64,000 nt of DNA from Cyanophora paradoxa (taxonomy: Eukaryota; Glaucocystophyceae; Cyanophorales; Cyanophoraceae). The stretch spans positions 1-64,000 of the forward strand of contig QPMI01000474.1 of the NCBI GenBank assembly GCA_004431415.1, given 5' to 3'. How positions within the stretch are numbered: the stretch's first letter is position 1; every line of letters begins with the position of its first letter. The position numbers and the translations under genes were made by a program. Below the pieces are notes generated by a model. The model was not told the DNA's origin. It saw only the letters and a program-made list of their open reading frames with translations, and searched no databases. Below, one piece after another: positions 44,233 to 56,014 of the stretch.

Positions 44233-46408
44233 ATGGTTCCCGGCGTCGGCCAAGGCAAGCCCTCCGCGGCTGATCATCAGGAAGCGGCCGACGCGCCGCC
44301 GGCCAACGAGCTCGAGGGGGGCGAGTGGCCCGGGCTCGATGATCTGCCGGACGGCATCCTGGCTCAGATCCTGGAGCTTCTCGGCTTCTACGACGCCGCA
44401 AAGGCCCGAGGTGTCAGCCGGACCTGGCGGGCAATCATCGACGCGGTGGAGTGGCGGGCGTTCGACGTCGTGCTCGACGTGCGCGCGGCCTCTCCGCTTC
44501 GGATCCGCGCGCCGCCGGCCGACCCCGCGGGGCCGCGTACGCATGCGCAGGTCCCGGCCGACTACGACCTGGACGTGCGGAATCCGCGGCCCCTCGTCTG
44601 CGTGATGAAAGACGACCCTCGAACGGAGCTCCTCGAAGCCCTGACCAAGATGCTGGGTGGGCGGCCCCGCCTGCTCCCGCCCGCGCGCGTGTTCGCCCGC
44701 GGCCCTCCGCCGACGCGCGCGCACACACACAGTCTCGGGCCGCCTCCGCCTCGCCGAGGGCTCCGCCGTCTTCATCGGCTGCGCCGGCGCGCCTTCCCCG
44801 CCCCGCCCCGCCCCGTCCCCGCCCGCCGGCGCCGCCCGCGGCCCCCTGCTGATCGGCCTCGCCCGCCAGAGTTCGACCGGGGCGGGCGGCTCCGGGCGGC
44901 GCAGCTCGCGGAGTCGACGGCAGCCTTCATCGCGGCGCTGACGTCACGGGGCCTGCGGAGCCTCGGCATGGGCGGCTTCCGCGCACTGACCCCCTACATC
45001 CTCACCCAGCCCGTCCTGGACCCGCTGGAGTGCCCCCCGGAGCGGGCGGCCCCGGGGCGCCACCGGCCGGACGCGGTGCGGGAATTGACGGTGACGCCCT
45101 TCCCGCGCCCGGGGCCCCTCGAGGAGTACCCCTTCCGGCCCTACCTGGGCGACGACATCCTGTGCGCCATCCTGCGCCCCTTCACCGCCCTCGAGTCCAT
45201 CCGCTCGCCCCACATCGACATCGACGGCCCCGGTGCGAGGGACGGACGCGCGCATGCGCCGAGGCCCCGCCCCTCCCCCCGCGGCTGAGGGCGCCGGCGG
45301 CAGCGGCGGGGGCGCTGGCGGCGACGTTCCCGACGCTGCGGCGGCTCCAGCTGGGCTCCCGCGACGAGAGCTTCCTGCCCCGCCTCGCGGCGCTGCGCCT
45401 GGAGGAGCTAGAGCTGGTCGTGCCGCCCGGGCCGACCCTCGCCGCCGCCCTCGCCCAGCTCGCCGACGGCACGCCGGCCGCCGCCTCCCTCCGCTCCCTC
45501 CGCGCGTCCGCCCGCCCCGCCCACCCTCCCGCCCCGCCCCTCGCCGGCCTCGCCTTGAGCGGCGCCCGCCCCTCGGGCAGGGCGCGGCCGGGGCGGCCGC
45601 GGGAGGACGCGTTTCCCTTCACGGCGTTCCAGCTGGGCGCGCTGGCCGGCCTTCAGGCCCTCGAGACCCTCGACCTCACCGTCCTCGTCCGCCCCCGCGC
45701 CCGCCCCGCTCGCCCCGCCCACCCCGCCCGCGCTTAGCGGCGGCCTGGGCGGTGCAGCTCGTGCCGGACCACCGCGCGCGCGGCCGGGACGCCGCCGCCC
45801 TGGGGCGCGCCCCTCGCCTCCGCGCCCTCCGCCTCTCCCTCTCGCCCGGTCCGCCCGCCCGCCGGCCCTCGCTCCCTCGCTCCGCCTCGCCCGGCGGGCG
45901 GGCTCTGAGGCGGCTGCAGCGCGGGAGGACCTGGTGGCCGGCGTGGCCGCCGCCCTCGGCGAGGGCGGCCTCCCCTCCCTCCGCCGCCTCGACCTCGCCC
46001 TCAGGATCGGTGCCCGCGCGCCCCTCCCCGCCCGCGCCCGGCCGCGCGCCGCCGGCCCACGCTCGGCGCAGACCAGGCGGGCGGGGCGGAGGGGCGGGCG
46101 GCGCTGCTGCGGGCGGCCGGGGCGCGCCTGGCCGCGCTGGAGCTCCGGTCCTCGCACGGGCTGGAGCCGGAGGAGGCGCGGGCGGTGCTGGCGGCGCCGC
46201 GCGGGGCGGAGCTCGCGCTGGAGTGCGCGGCGCGCTCGGAGGGGACCTGGAGGGCCTGCGCGAGCTCGCGGCCGGCGGCTACGCCGGCGCGCTGCTCGTG
46301 CGCGCCGCCGGCGAGCTCGCCTCCGCCGCCCGCGCCGCCGTCTCCGCCATCCCCGCCGCCGACGTCGCCGTCGCCGACGCGGGGCCACCCGTCACGCGCC
46401 GCCTCTAG
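44233..46408 (+). CDS. Second F-box protein with LRR-like repeats
   Basis: Likely SCF ubiquitin-ligase adaptor. The start at 44,233 gives about 35 residues before a clear F-box: LDDLPDGILAQILELLGFYD then AAKARGVSRTWRAIIDAVEW. Downstream exons have leucine-rich spacing: LTSRGLRSLGMGGFRALTPY, FTALESIRSPHIDIDG, FPTLRRLQLGSRDESFLPRL, LGALAGLQALETLDLTVL, RAPRLRALRLSLSPG and LPSLRRLDLALRIG. The end is AVADAGPPVTRRL with TAG at 46,406. The layout (N-terminal F-box, irregular LRRs, Ala-rich end, head-to-head with another gene) matches the gene at 7,441-9,236, so the two may be distant paralogues. The F-box here is the more canonical of the two. The target is unknown. Confidence 0.75.
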
Positions 46409-47114
46409 GCGAGACGTAGTCCCCGCCCCCCGGGCCCTGGCCTCCGCTATGCAGACCTGGCCTGCAGAGCGATCCTCCAGCGTTTGCCCGCGAAACTCGC
46501 AAATAGTCCGACGATTTTTTGCTAATTCAATTGCGAAATCTAGAATACGCCTCTGAGTCCAAATAAATTCAATAGTAGCCTGAAGAGCTTGCACATGCTG
46601 TCGAAATGCAAGTACTCATACATTGTGACGCCAGCTTGAGCTCGCGAAGAATACATGGAATTAAGCGTGCAAAGAAACAACATGTACAGTACTAGTAATT
46701 TATAAATTGCGAATCCGAAGTTGCGATCGCGAGCATTCATGGAGTCTCGGAGCAAGGAACGTGAAAGCGAAAGTTGAAAGGTTTCTGATAAGTATACAGG
46801 CCAAAAACCTTGACTCGCTTTCTTGAACTATTGACTGAGTGATCTAGATCTAAGAGTTTAGCTTGTTGTGGTCGCTTCTTCTCGACTCAATAATTCAAAC
46901 TGCAATTGGGCTCTATGTAAATGAAATCTCTAGACTATTTAAATCACGAATACTACATTCGAGGAATCTAAATGCGTGTGACGCTATCTATCATAGAACT
47001 TCGGAATCACGGTATCTCGGGGTCTAGCACATGTTAGCTGTCTTCTTGACCTGCCAGAACTGAACCCTACGATCGCTGTTGGCTGCAGTCCACGATGGTG
47101 GACCATAGGCGTGC
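46409..47114. other. AT-rich spacer between convergent genes
   Basis: Downstream of the F-box stop and of the protein B stop. AT-rich with TCTAGA, AATTCAATT and TACTAGTA words. No coding support. Confidence 0.55.
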
Positions 47115-47973
47115 TCAACAGGGGCCCCGGAGGCATCCGAGCGAAGCCCGCCGTTTGTAACGCTGCGAATAGGCGTAGCACGCTGGATCTGACGTCCCTG
47201 CGTCCAATTGTGAAACCGAGGCGACGTAAGATATCGATTGAAAGTAAAATTTCAACAGCGGTCGCACAGTAGACGGCCCGGGCGTCGCGGTCGTGGGGTG
47301 CCCGGAGGGGAATTTCCAGGGCTGCGACGGGCACGAGGGAGGCAGCGGGGGGCGCCTCCGCCTCGGCGGTGCGCTTCGCCGGAAGAGAGATGCGGCCGTG
47401 CATTCCCGAGTCCGCGGGCCCCGGCGGGGCCAGCGCCGAGGGCATGGAGGAGCGCCGCTGCAGGTTGCGCTTTGCGAGGCTCACGCGCAGGTCGCCCGTC
47501 GAGGCCGGCGCCTGCGCGTCGGCCCCGATGGACTTGCGCCGGCGCGCCGCGCCTGCATAGGCATGTTGAGCGATGCCCTGCTGTGAGCACGGGTCAGCAT
47601 CGGGAGGCCCCGCGCGCGCTATGCGGACTTCGACGCGAATTTGGCAACTCACGTTGGCCGACTTCGCATGCGCCGTTGCGTCCGCCGAGTCGCGCACGCG
47701 CACTTGTACTGCAGCTGGCGACGGCTCCTCGGGCTCGGAGCGCGGGCTCAGAGGCGGAGACGCCAGCGCCTCGCTGTGTGCATGTGCCACAGTGTTGAGC
47801 GCTTTAAACAGCCGCGCCAGAGGAGATGCGGTGGGCTTGTTGTGCAGAGAAATCGATCGGCTGAACGAGCAGTTCTCGGAATCGCTTTCCAACGCGATGG
47901 GCGTCTCGCAGCGGCTGTTGCTCGCGCTCGAAAACGTGGGAATGCGAAGACCCTCCATAGAAGTGGGCACCAT
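47115..47973 (-). CDS. Unrecognised protein B of an inverted pair, with three RRxS motifs
   Basis: Close duplicate of the protein at 36,997. It shares the start (VPTSMEGLRIP), PLARLFKALNTVAHAHSE, an intron after SAN with a GTGAG donor, GAARRRKSIGADAQAPAS, LAKRNLQRRSSMPSALAPP, an intron starting TGTGCGACC, and WTSDPACYAYSQRYKRR. Here the first intron happens to be in frame and open; in copy A it holds a stop, which supports splicing. The tail differs: after YKRR it reads ASLGCLRGPC and stops (47,115-47,117). The third motif is RRASLG, a near-ideal PKA site, where copy A has RRFS. Small insertions (an extra AH, loss of MI) distinguish the copies. Function unknown; probably disordered. Confidence 0.65.
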
Positions 47974-48095
47974 CTAAACGCGTCGGCAGCCGCGGGCGCC
48001 GCAACTAAATGTCAATGTTGGAACGCGCACCAGGACGGCGAACAGAAGGGCGCCGGCGCGCACGCACCAGAATCGTGGCCAGATCCGATATCGAT
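47150..48095 (-). repeat. Right arm of a large inverted duplication
   Basis: Reverse complement of 36,897-37,830 with scattered substitutions and a 12-bp indel upstream (CCACGATTCTGG). The arms face each other across about 9.3 kb containing the propeller and F-box genes. Confidence 0.85.
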
Positions 48096-49789
48096 TATCT
48101 TGAGCTGAATTTGAGCACAACTTGCCAAGTTGCTGCACAAGACAGAGCGCGGACCGTCGTCGCCGACTCGTCGGACTCGCGCCGCGGAGGCTGGCCGCGG
48201 GAGCAGCTGACTTAGTGAGCTGCGCTCAGAAGCTTGCGCTGCACAGAAGCTTGCGCCGCACAGCGGCACAGGCCGCGTGACAGGCGGCACTGCGCGGGCA
48301 GCGCGGCACAGCCGCTGAGTCGGCGCTGACCCTGGGTGAGGCTGGGTCAGGGCCCAGGGGCCTCGGCCCTCAGCCTGGGCCTCAGGGCCCCACTCAGCTG
48401 GGCCAGGGGTCGACGGCGGCTGGACGCCGGACCGGACGGTGGACGCCGGACGGTGGGCCCGGCCCCGGCCGCCCGGCCGGCCGGGGCCGGGCCGGGCCGG
48501 CGCCGCCGGCGGGCGGCGCCGGCCGGCGGCCTCGAAATCGAAATTACTAATTAAGTTAGTGGAGCCCGAAATCGAAATTAGTGGATTGTAAAATTAACTT
48601 TCAAGCTTGTATGGGGCGGTAATCTGTTGGGGTACGGTATAAGACCGAACCCAGAAGGGAATTACCATGACCAAGTTACTTTGAAGTTTGTCGAGCCCGA
48701 AATTAGCTAGTGGACTGAGTCTAGCCTGATCGAGCTCGCGATCGAGTCACAATTTTTGATCCACTATATAATTTCTGGCTCCACTAATATTATATCAGCG
48801 TCCATCCTTTAATTTAACTAATCCTCTTAAGCTTGGCATATATGGTCGATCCGATCCCCACTACTACAGTACCGTGCAAGCTATATTTCGGGTACCGAGA
48901 ACCTGGCTCTGTTGACGTCACGGTACTCGGGAGTCTTGTAAACATGATTCATCATGGGATTCATGGCATGAGTCCTTGCAAATTGTGATCATGATTCATG
49001 AGCGGTTATAGAGCCTTCTCATCGCTTCGGCGACCGCCAGGCCCTGGTACCGAGTACTCCGGGGCAATCGCTAGCGCGAACCGTCGGACGACGGACGCGG
49101 CGCCGGCGATCGCTTAAAAAAGGCCCCGGCCCGATCCGAGCCCATGGCCGGCGGGCATAGTGAACATAGTGCCAAAATGTCGCCCCGAAATCACGGTTTT
49201 TAGAAGGATCGGAAGAAAGCGCGCCCAAGCAGGACCGAGGGGCGGTTCCGGCACGTACCTACTGACTCAGAGCTGCTTGCGCTGGGCCCGCCGGCCGACG
49301 CCATGAGACCCGGTTGAGAGCTCGAATCCCTGCGCGCCGCCTTACAGCGGCCGAGGATGGGGCGAAGGCTGCAGAATTCGATGATGTGCACCTCGGACAA
49401 GCGAAAGCGCGTAGCTAGCGCGCCGCCGGCGCCGCGGGTGAGCCGATGAAGCCAGCGATGTGTACTCCTCGCGTGCGCGGGCGCGGCGACGTCGCCTGCC
49501 GGGCGGGCGTGGCGCCGCGGGGCTGAGCACGGCGCGCGCACGGCAGTGCACATGCGCATCGGGCGGTGTTGACGTTCGCGCGCTGCAGCTGCATGCATGG
49601 CGCCGGCCGGGCGCGCGGAAGTTGGTTTTTTTTGCTATTCGTCCCCCTGCGCTTCTCCCCCCCTTCATTCCCCCGAAGTTAGCCACCGGTGGCTAACTTG
49701 CGATCGAAGGGTACAGGGATCACCCTCCTGAAATTGATCTCTTACAAAACCAACGCTGTCGTAGAACCCTACACTATCTGCAAGCGGAA
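48096..49789. other. Mixed spacer with GC palindromes, no supported gene
   Basis: 48,330-48,540 is almost pure G/C with nested palindromes of GGCC, CCGGCC and GGCGCC words. 48,550-49,000 is AT-rich with direct words (GAAATCGAAATTA, AGTGGA). 49,200-49,690 is GC-rich with short ORFs on the minus strand that I cannot link to any exon chain or motif. Confidence 0.5.
49676..49699. other. Perfect 24-bp palindrome
   Basis: AAGTTAGCCACC followed directly by its exact reverse complement with no loop. It lies about 90 bp beyond the stop codon of the minus-strand gene at 49,790. Could be a protein-binding site, a cruciform or a 3'-end signal. Confidence 0.9.
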
Positions 49790-52700
49790 TCAGGCAATCT
49801 GCAGTCCTACGAAAGCCTTGCACCGCTGCAGGAGCCCTTTTGCCTGCTCTTCGTTCGCGAAGATGTCAGGATGCCCCGCGCGGGGCGCGCGGAACCACTC
49901 TGTGGAGGCGGCCACAAATGGTGCGCATGCTGTGGGATCGCGCAGGTGGTGGCCACTGCACACCACCCGGCCCCAGCGCGGGGAAAACAGGACCTCCAGG
50001 ACGCGGTCGACCCGGCACTTCGCTTTGAAAGTAGACCCAGCGGTCGTGCGCGCGTTCATCTGGTATGCTGGATCAGAGAGCTCGACGATCGCATGCACCA
50101 CCCCTGCAACCAGTGTCATGATCGGCACGCTGCGCAACGACACCGTTACAGATAGAAAAAGGAAAGGAAAGGAAGAGAAAGTAAGAAAGAGAAGGGGGGA
50201 AGAAAGACAGAATGAAAGAAAACTTGAAAGAAAGGAAAGGACGCACGGCCAGTGGTCCCACTCCAGGTTCTTGAAGCTCTTCAGGATGTGCATGATCGCC
50301 TCCGGCGTAACGTTCACGTCGTCGAGCCGTCGGACTTCGCATGCGACGGTGCATGCACCTAGGCCTTGCCGGGCCGTGCACGCCAGGTCTCCGTCGTTGG
50401 GTGGGAGTCGGGCAAGAACCTCCACGTATGCGCGCACTGCAGGGCTCGAGGCTCTCGCCCCGCGCACCGCAGTTGCGATTTCCGCAACGCTGTCGCGCAC
50501 TGAACGATAGCCGTTCTCCTCCCGCGTCATTGCGGGAAACATGTGCAGCTTCGCCTTCAGGGTGGTGCTCATCTGGTTAAGGAAGCGGTTCTCGGTGTTC
50601 GCGACTCTGCGACGAGAAATCAGAAAAGACCGCTGACAGAGGACATGACGGGCGGGGTACACATACCGTCTGTAGAGCAAGGAGAGGAGGGGTATTGGAA
50701 TGGGCGCTCGGCTGTTCCCATCCACACGGCCTTGTTCCGTCGCGTGTACGGTGGGCGGACGTACAGCTCGACCTCTTGCTCCACCTCCTCCATAATCCCC
50801 TGCGCATTTGGCTGCGAATTGCGTGAGCCGCCGCGACGACGATGGCGCCAGGAACGTGCTCACCTCCTGTACTTTGTCGACCCTCACCTTGAACGCGGTC
50901 GCCCCCAGTTCGTCCACCTCCGGATACTCCTCTCCGGAGCTGTGGGATCGGTCCCCGCGGTTCAAGAGGCGGTGATTGGGGACGTCCGACTTTGCACCGA
51001 TCTGCTCCAGCGCCGCTGTGACTTGCTTCAGCGCTGGCATGCTGTTGTGTGATACACGGCCTGTCCCGTACTTCTCCTGCGTCGAAGTTCAGTTCATGTA
51101 CGTACCCCCCCCACGCTCCCTTACCCCCCGGGCGCACCACTATCTCGGGCTTGGAGCGTATCCTTGTGAAGGCCTCGTTCTCCGGGTCCTCGCGATAGAC
51201 AGCCGCCGGATTCGCGAGCGCCTCGTGGCACGCCTGCCAAGAGACCGAAAGGCAGGCACGGTTCGGTTGTGGGTTAATCGCTAGGGGGTATCGAAGATTC
51301 TGTACCTTCAGCGGCCTCGGTGCTGGGTGGGGGCTGCTCCGGGGTCCTCCCGGCATCCCGCCTTGCCTCCCACTGAGCTCGGGCCCTCCTTGCATCTCCG
51401 TGTTCATCCTCGTCGATTGCCAGTGCGAGATCGACGAGGCCCTTGAAGATGAGCTGGTTGATGGTTGTTGCCCACCGTCGGAATCGAGCGATGCGGACAA
51501 GGCTTGAGAAGAAGATGCCAATGGAGATGCTGCTCGCTGGCCCGGCAAGCAGGCGCAGGACCTCCATCCCACTCGTGCGGATGCGCTGCAAAGCCTTTTC
51601 GTCGATTGGTCTGCCGGCGCCGCTGTTGACGTTCTTGTTTCCTGTTCCCGACTGGCACTTCTCCACCAGCCTCTTGACTTCTTCGAACTCCGAGAGACCC
51701 GCCCGCGCCTTTCTCTTACGCCCCTTCTCTCTTGGCATCTCTTGCGCCAACATGTCCTCCACAGCCGCTGCCGTAAGCTCGATACATGCATGCAACCTGT
51801 GACAGGAAGATCAGATCAGAAACGATGGCGTACCCCCCCCCCGCGGCCCCCCGCGCACCAAAGTTGGAGTGACTCGCCTTCGCTTGTCTGCTGTTGCGCT
51901 GACTGAAGTAAGCGGATCAGACTTCGGAGCTGCTCCTTTGCTTCTTCTGTTGTGCCTAGATTTAAAGCTTGCTGGCTGAGCCCGAGAGTTGCCTGCATGC
52001 GTGGCAGATTGACTTGGGCCTGACCATTCTTAACCTGAGCGTGAAGTTGAGCTCGACGAAGTACAAGATTTAGATGAAGAATGTCACCTCCAGGAATGCA
52101 TCAGCAAGAGACTGAGCTCGAGCTGGCTCGCGCTCCATATCTGCCTCTGCAGGTCGCCAGGCAAGAAGTTGTGTGAGCACCGCTGCAGCTGACCGGATAT
52201 CGCCATCGACAGGAGCTGCAATGCAGTTAGACCACAACGAAGCGCCACTTAGCAGTCATTCAAATGCAACTCACAGTAGAAATCAAGCGACTCGCCGCCT
52301 GACTGACCAAAGAAGTACAGCTCGATCCATTGGGAGAGGTACAGCTTCGATTGTACAGCATACGAGCGGCTATCTGCACGAGGCGCTGCGGGTTCCTGGA
52401 ACTCCAGAGCCAAGATTACCTGCACACAAAGACACAATCAGCAGATGCAGCAAGCAGCAAGCATGTCAAACTTGCCAGGTCTATTTCACGCAATCTCCTC
52501 TCACGGGCGTAGATCTTGTTCTTGTAGAACCACTTGGCTCGCTCCTTTAGCCAATCGTGATGCTTGTCTCGCATTTCCTTGTCCACTTCGAATTGCCCGT
52601 GCTCGCCTACAGAACCAAGGCCAAGAAATGCGCACTGCATCGGCATTCAGTACATTCACACGATGGAAGAACAATAGAAGCTCACATCAATGTCAATGAG

Positions 52701-53233
52701 TTCCTCGTAATGCGAAGAACTCTTTGTCTCGTCACCGTTGCCGTCGTTTACATTGCGTGCAGCCTCTTGCTGGCGTGTCGACTCGAGCGCCACCTAAGAT
52801 CATATTCAGAACAGAATCGCAAGATAAGTTGCAGTAAGAACTGCACCGAGCTCAAGAATTGCTTCAGAGCATTGAGCTCGTCCAGGGTCCGGTCCCGGGC
52901 CGGTTCGCCGCGAAACCGCACTCGGCAAGACCTAGCCTGAGCTTGAGCCGCCTGTGCTGTTATCTACACGAGCATGAGCTGACATCATAGGTACTCTGAC
53001 AAATCCGTGCACCAGATCGAGCCAATCAACACAACTTTGAAATATGTCGCCTCGCTGTTCTCCATTCGTTTCCACGAACAAGTCCCGCAGCGCTTGCAAG
53101 GCTTGAGGTGGGGCAAGTTGATGAGAACGCCCTCTACGTAGTGCAGCATGGGGTCCAAAGCTGCACAACATATGAGAGATGCAGCAGTTAGGCCTCCGGG
53201 CTCGTGCACCAACATCGTGGCGGCGGTGTACAC
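49790..53233 (-). CDS. Multi-exon gene of unknown family
   Basis: No family recognised. A continuous exon chain can be read in one direction. Near 53,150 is LDPMLHYVEGVLINLP, then ALQALRDLFVETNGEQRGDI, LESTRQQEAARNVNDGNGDE, FEVDKEMRDKHHDWLKERAK, LALEFQEPAAPRADSRSYAV, AAAVLTQLLAWRPAEADMER, LGLSQQALNLGTTEEAKEQL, AAAVEDMLAQEMPREKGRKR, WATTINQLIFKGLVDLALAI, YREDPENEAFTRIRSKPEIV, QVTAALEQIGAKSDVPNHRL, MEEVEQEVELYVRPPYTRRN, LNQMSTTLKAKLHMFPAMTR and VVHAIVELSDPAYQMNARTT, ending KAFVGLQIA. Introns are GT-AG plus one likely GC-AG after REIDL. Base use is less GC-rich than in neighbouring genes. The frame changes within the first exon (53,080-53,140), so either a tiny intron, an error or a frameshift is present. 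Mostly helical, with no membrane segment or catalytic motif. Further 5' exons beyond the minisatellite are possible (HVDPRSTLFGEEEMEW near 53,650). Confidence 0.55.
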
Positions 53234-53460
53234 TGGGTCCGGGGCCGGGGGAGGGCAGGGCCGGGGGAGGGGCAGGGCCGGGGGAGGGGCAGGGCCGGGG
53301 GAGGGCGGGGTCGGGGGAGATGGAGGGGCGGGGCCCGGGGATGGGCGGGGTCGGGGGAGGGGCGGGCCGGGGGAGGGGCGGGGTCGGGGGAGATGGAGGG
53401 GCGGGGCCCGGGGATGGGCGGGGTCGGGGGAGGGGCGGGGCCGGGGGAGGGCGGGCAGTA
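53228..53460. repeat. GC-rich minisatellite of GGGGCCGGGGGAGG-type units
   Basis: About 15 imperfect units of 14-17 bp, some with an inserted TCGGGGGAGATGGAGG variant, arranged partly as a longer repeated block (53,310-53,360 and 53,385-53,430 are nearly the same). G-quadruplex potential on the plus strand. Confidence 0.9.
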
Positions 53461-56014
53461 CCCTCTCCCCCGCGTCGCACCGGCCCCCGCCGCGCCGGTC
53501 AGCGTGGGGACAAGCTCAAGGCTGGAGCGAGCGCCGCCGCTTGCCGTGCTGCCCCGAGGCCGCCCCGAGGCCACCACCCGCCGTGCGGCCCGCCAGAAGG
53601 GGATTGGGAGATGAGCTGGAGGTCCACTCCATCTCTTCCTCCCCAAAGAGAGTGCTCCTGGGGTCGACATGCTGCGGAGTCGGGCATAAGACACCGAAAA
53701 GCAGCGATCGCTTGGCCAATGAGAAGGCGGTGGACGTCAAGCCCGCGGCGACCGTTAGAACTGAGAACCCAGAAGCGATCGCCGGCCCAGCAGCTCTTTG
53801 TTAGAGGTCGGACTCGCTGGGTATGGCGCCGAACACAAAGCGATCGCCGAGCAATGAGAAGGCTCATAATCCGGGTTATTTTGCCTGCAAAACCGTACCG
53901 GTCCGTGCGTCACGCGTGAATGGCACTGGATGCCGAAACGTTAAACCACAGTTTTTCATGTCCAATGTCGCTCAATCATCATTCATGGCTTCGCCGAGAT
54001 ACTAGTAGTCTAGTACTACTATATATATCATACTAGCACCTTATGCTGCTGAAGTTATGCACGTTTGGGGTTTTTTTTAAACACGTACCTCCCATGACCG
54101 CACTGGTTGCCATGCATATGATCCGACACACCATGATGTCACCATCATCATGATCAGCGATACTAAGTACTACGTGGTACGTACACGGTACACGGCCACA
54201 TGTACGTGCACCGTCGTGCAGGTACTGCCAGGCCTAGGTAGCTAGTAGCTACTAGTATACGTATAGCTAACCGTTGATCATGAACAGCTGCTAACTTAGT
54301 AAGACTCCCTACCGGGTAGCCTACCGGTATTTAAGAGCACATGCAGCATGATGCAGCTGCGCGCATGCGCTGCTGGGCAGTACTAGTGCTGGCTGGCAGT
54401 GGCTGCTGGCAGCCTGCTGCAGACGTCGACTCCGAGTCTCCCGGAGTCCGTCGACTCTCCGACTCTCCGTCGACTCTCCGATGAGCCTCGGAGTCCGATC
54501 CCGCCGCACAGTACGTACTGAACTACTAGTAGCCTAGTACCGTATATCGCGTAGTACTTCCAGTTCTACGTATACGTGTACCCAGTAAACTTGGTAACTT
54601 CAGTAAATTAAACAGCAGACTTCAAGGCTTGCAATTGCAGTACCACTGGCAGGGGCCCCATGGCCATGGCCAGGCCGGGCAGGCCACCCCGGCCCCGGGC
54701 CCCGTCCACCGGCCCCCACGGGCCACGGCCACGGCCCCCAGACTGGGCCCCAGTGCACGACTGCACGTGGCCCCCCATAAGGGTTACCGCCGGGCCGTAT
54801 GTCGGAACTGTCGGTCACCGCAGGCCGGTACCCACCTTCCGACATCGACGCAGGCCGGTACCCACCTTCCGACATCGACATTGTCGACGTCGAATGTCGG
54901 TTACCGCGGCCGGGTTAACGTTGGATCATCAACTTGGACGGGTTAACGTTGCAATTGGATCCGACAGAGGGGGGGGGCCGGGGGGGGGGGGGGAGGGGGG
55001 AGGGGGGAGGGGTCATCTCCGCCTGCAGAATGCGCCATAAATTATTATATAATTAATTAAGGCTTCTGGCGCTCCAGGAAGTTATTATAAGCATGTCTGA
55101 ACACTTTCCCCACGTTGGGAGACCATAGGAGCGTGCACGTGGGTTCTAGGCCTAGGTGCGCGACGGGCGCCCGACGGGCAGGCGACGGCATGGAGTGGGC
55201 GAGAAATGCATCAAAATATATATGTTAATATTTCCGATATGTTGGACCGACATTCGGACCGGTAATTCACCAAAAACAAAAAGACATTCGGACCGGAATT
55301 CGGTCACATGGCCGGGCAGCCCCCGCAGTGCTGGTGTCTAGAGACTGTGGCCGGTAATTCACCAAAAACAAATTCGGTCACCTTCGCCGACATCGTACCG
55401 ACATGTACATTCGAAATGTCGAACCGAAATCGGTAACCCTACCCCCCAATGGCCCCCATGGGCACGGTGGGCACCGGGCCGGGCGGCGGGCGGGCGGCGG
55501 CGGCGGCGCCGGCGGCGGCGGCCCGCCGCGCCGTGGCCCCTGCTAGCGCCGTAGCGCTGCCAGCTGCAGGCTGCATGCGCAGCTGGGGCGCCGCCGCGCG
55601 CGCCGGGGCCCGGGGCCGCCCGCCGGCTGGCGGGGCCGATACTAGTACTCGGAGAGTCGGAGACTGCAAGGAGCTGGCAGAATTTTTTTCAGTTGAAGTT
55701 TCAGTCTAGATCTCATACGCATCACGACTCTCACGTGCATGTCGTTTGGCACAACTGCAGAAAAAACCATTGGACGGCCGATCGCGAGCGCTAGCTGGTA
55801 GCTATTTGAATTTTGACACTCAGGTATTAAATTTTGCAAAGGATGAATTCCGTATACATTATACTACGTCGTGTAATGTCGGTTTTCTATATGTACAATT
55901 TTGACGCACGGATATCGATGTCTGTAATTGTAAAGTTTCGGGTGGCTGCCGTTTCAATCTCTTCGAATTCTGGATCTCCGTTAGCGTTCTAGGCCTCGGG
56001 ACCAAGCTAGAGGC
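53461..56014. other. Spacer with palindrome-rich and repeat patches
   Basis: 53,560-53,740 may hold a further 5' exon of the gene to the left. 54,000-54,600 is made largely of GTAC, CTAG, TACGTA and TGCA palindromes. 54,640-54,780 is GGCC-rich. 55,240-55,440 has a repeated GGTAATTCACCAAAAACAAA word. No supported gene on either strand. Confidence 0.5.
54819..54878. repeat. Two tandem 30-bp units
   Basis: A 30-bp unit starting CGCAGGCCGGTACCCACC and ending TTCCGACATCGA occurs twice in direct succession. A TGTCGG-containing partial copy in the opposite sense follows at 54,880-54,905. Confidence 0.9.

Noticed and set aside
49200-49686. Minus-strand open frames of 114-132 codons
   Set aside because: Arg/Ala/Pro-rich composition typical of GC-rich shadows, no motif, no clear connection to the gene at 49,790.
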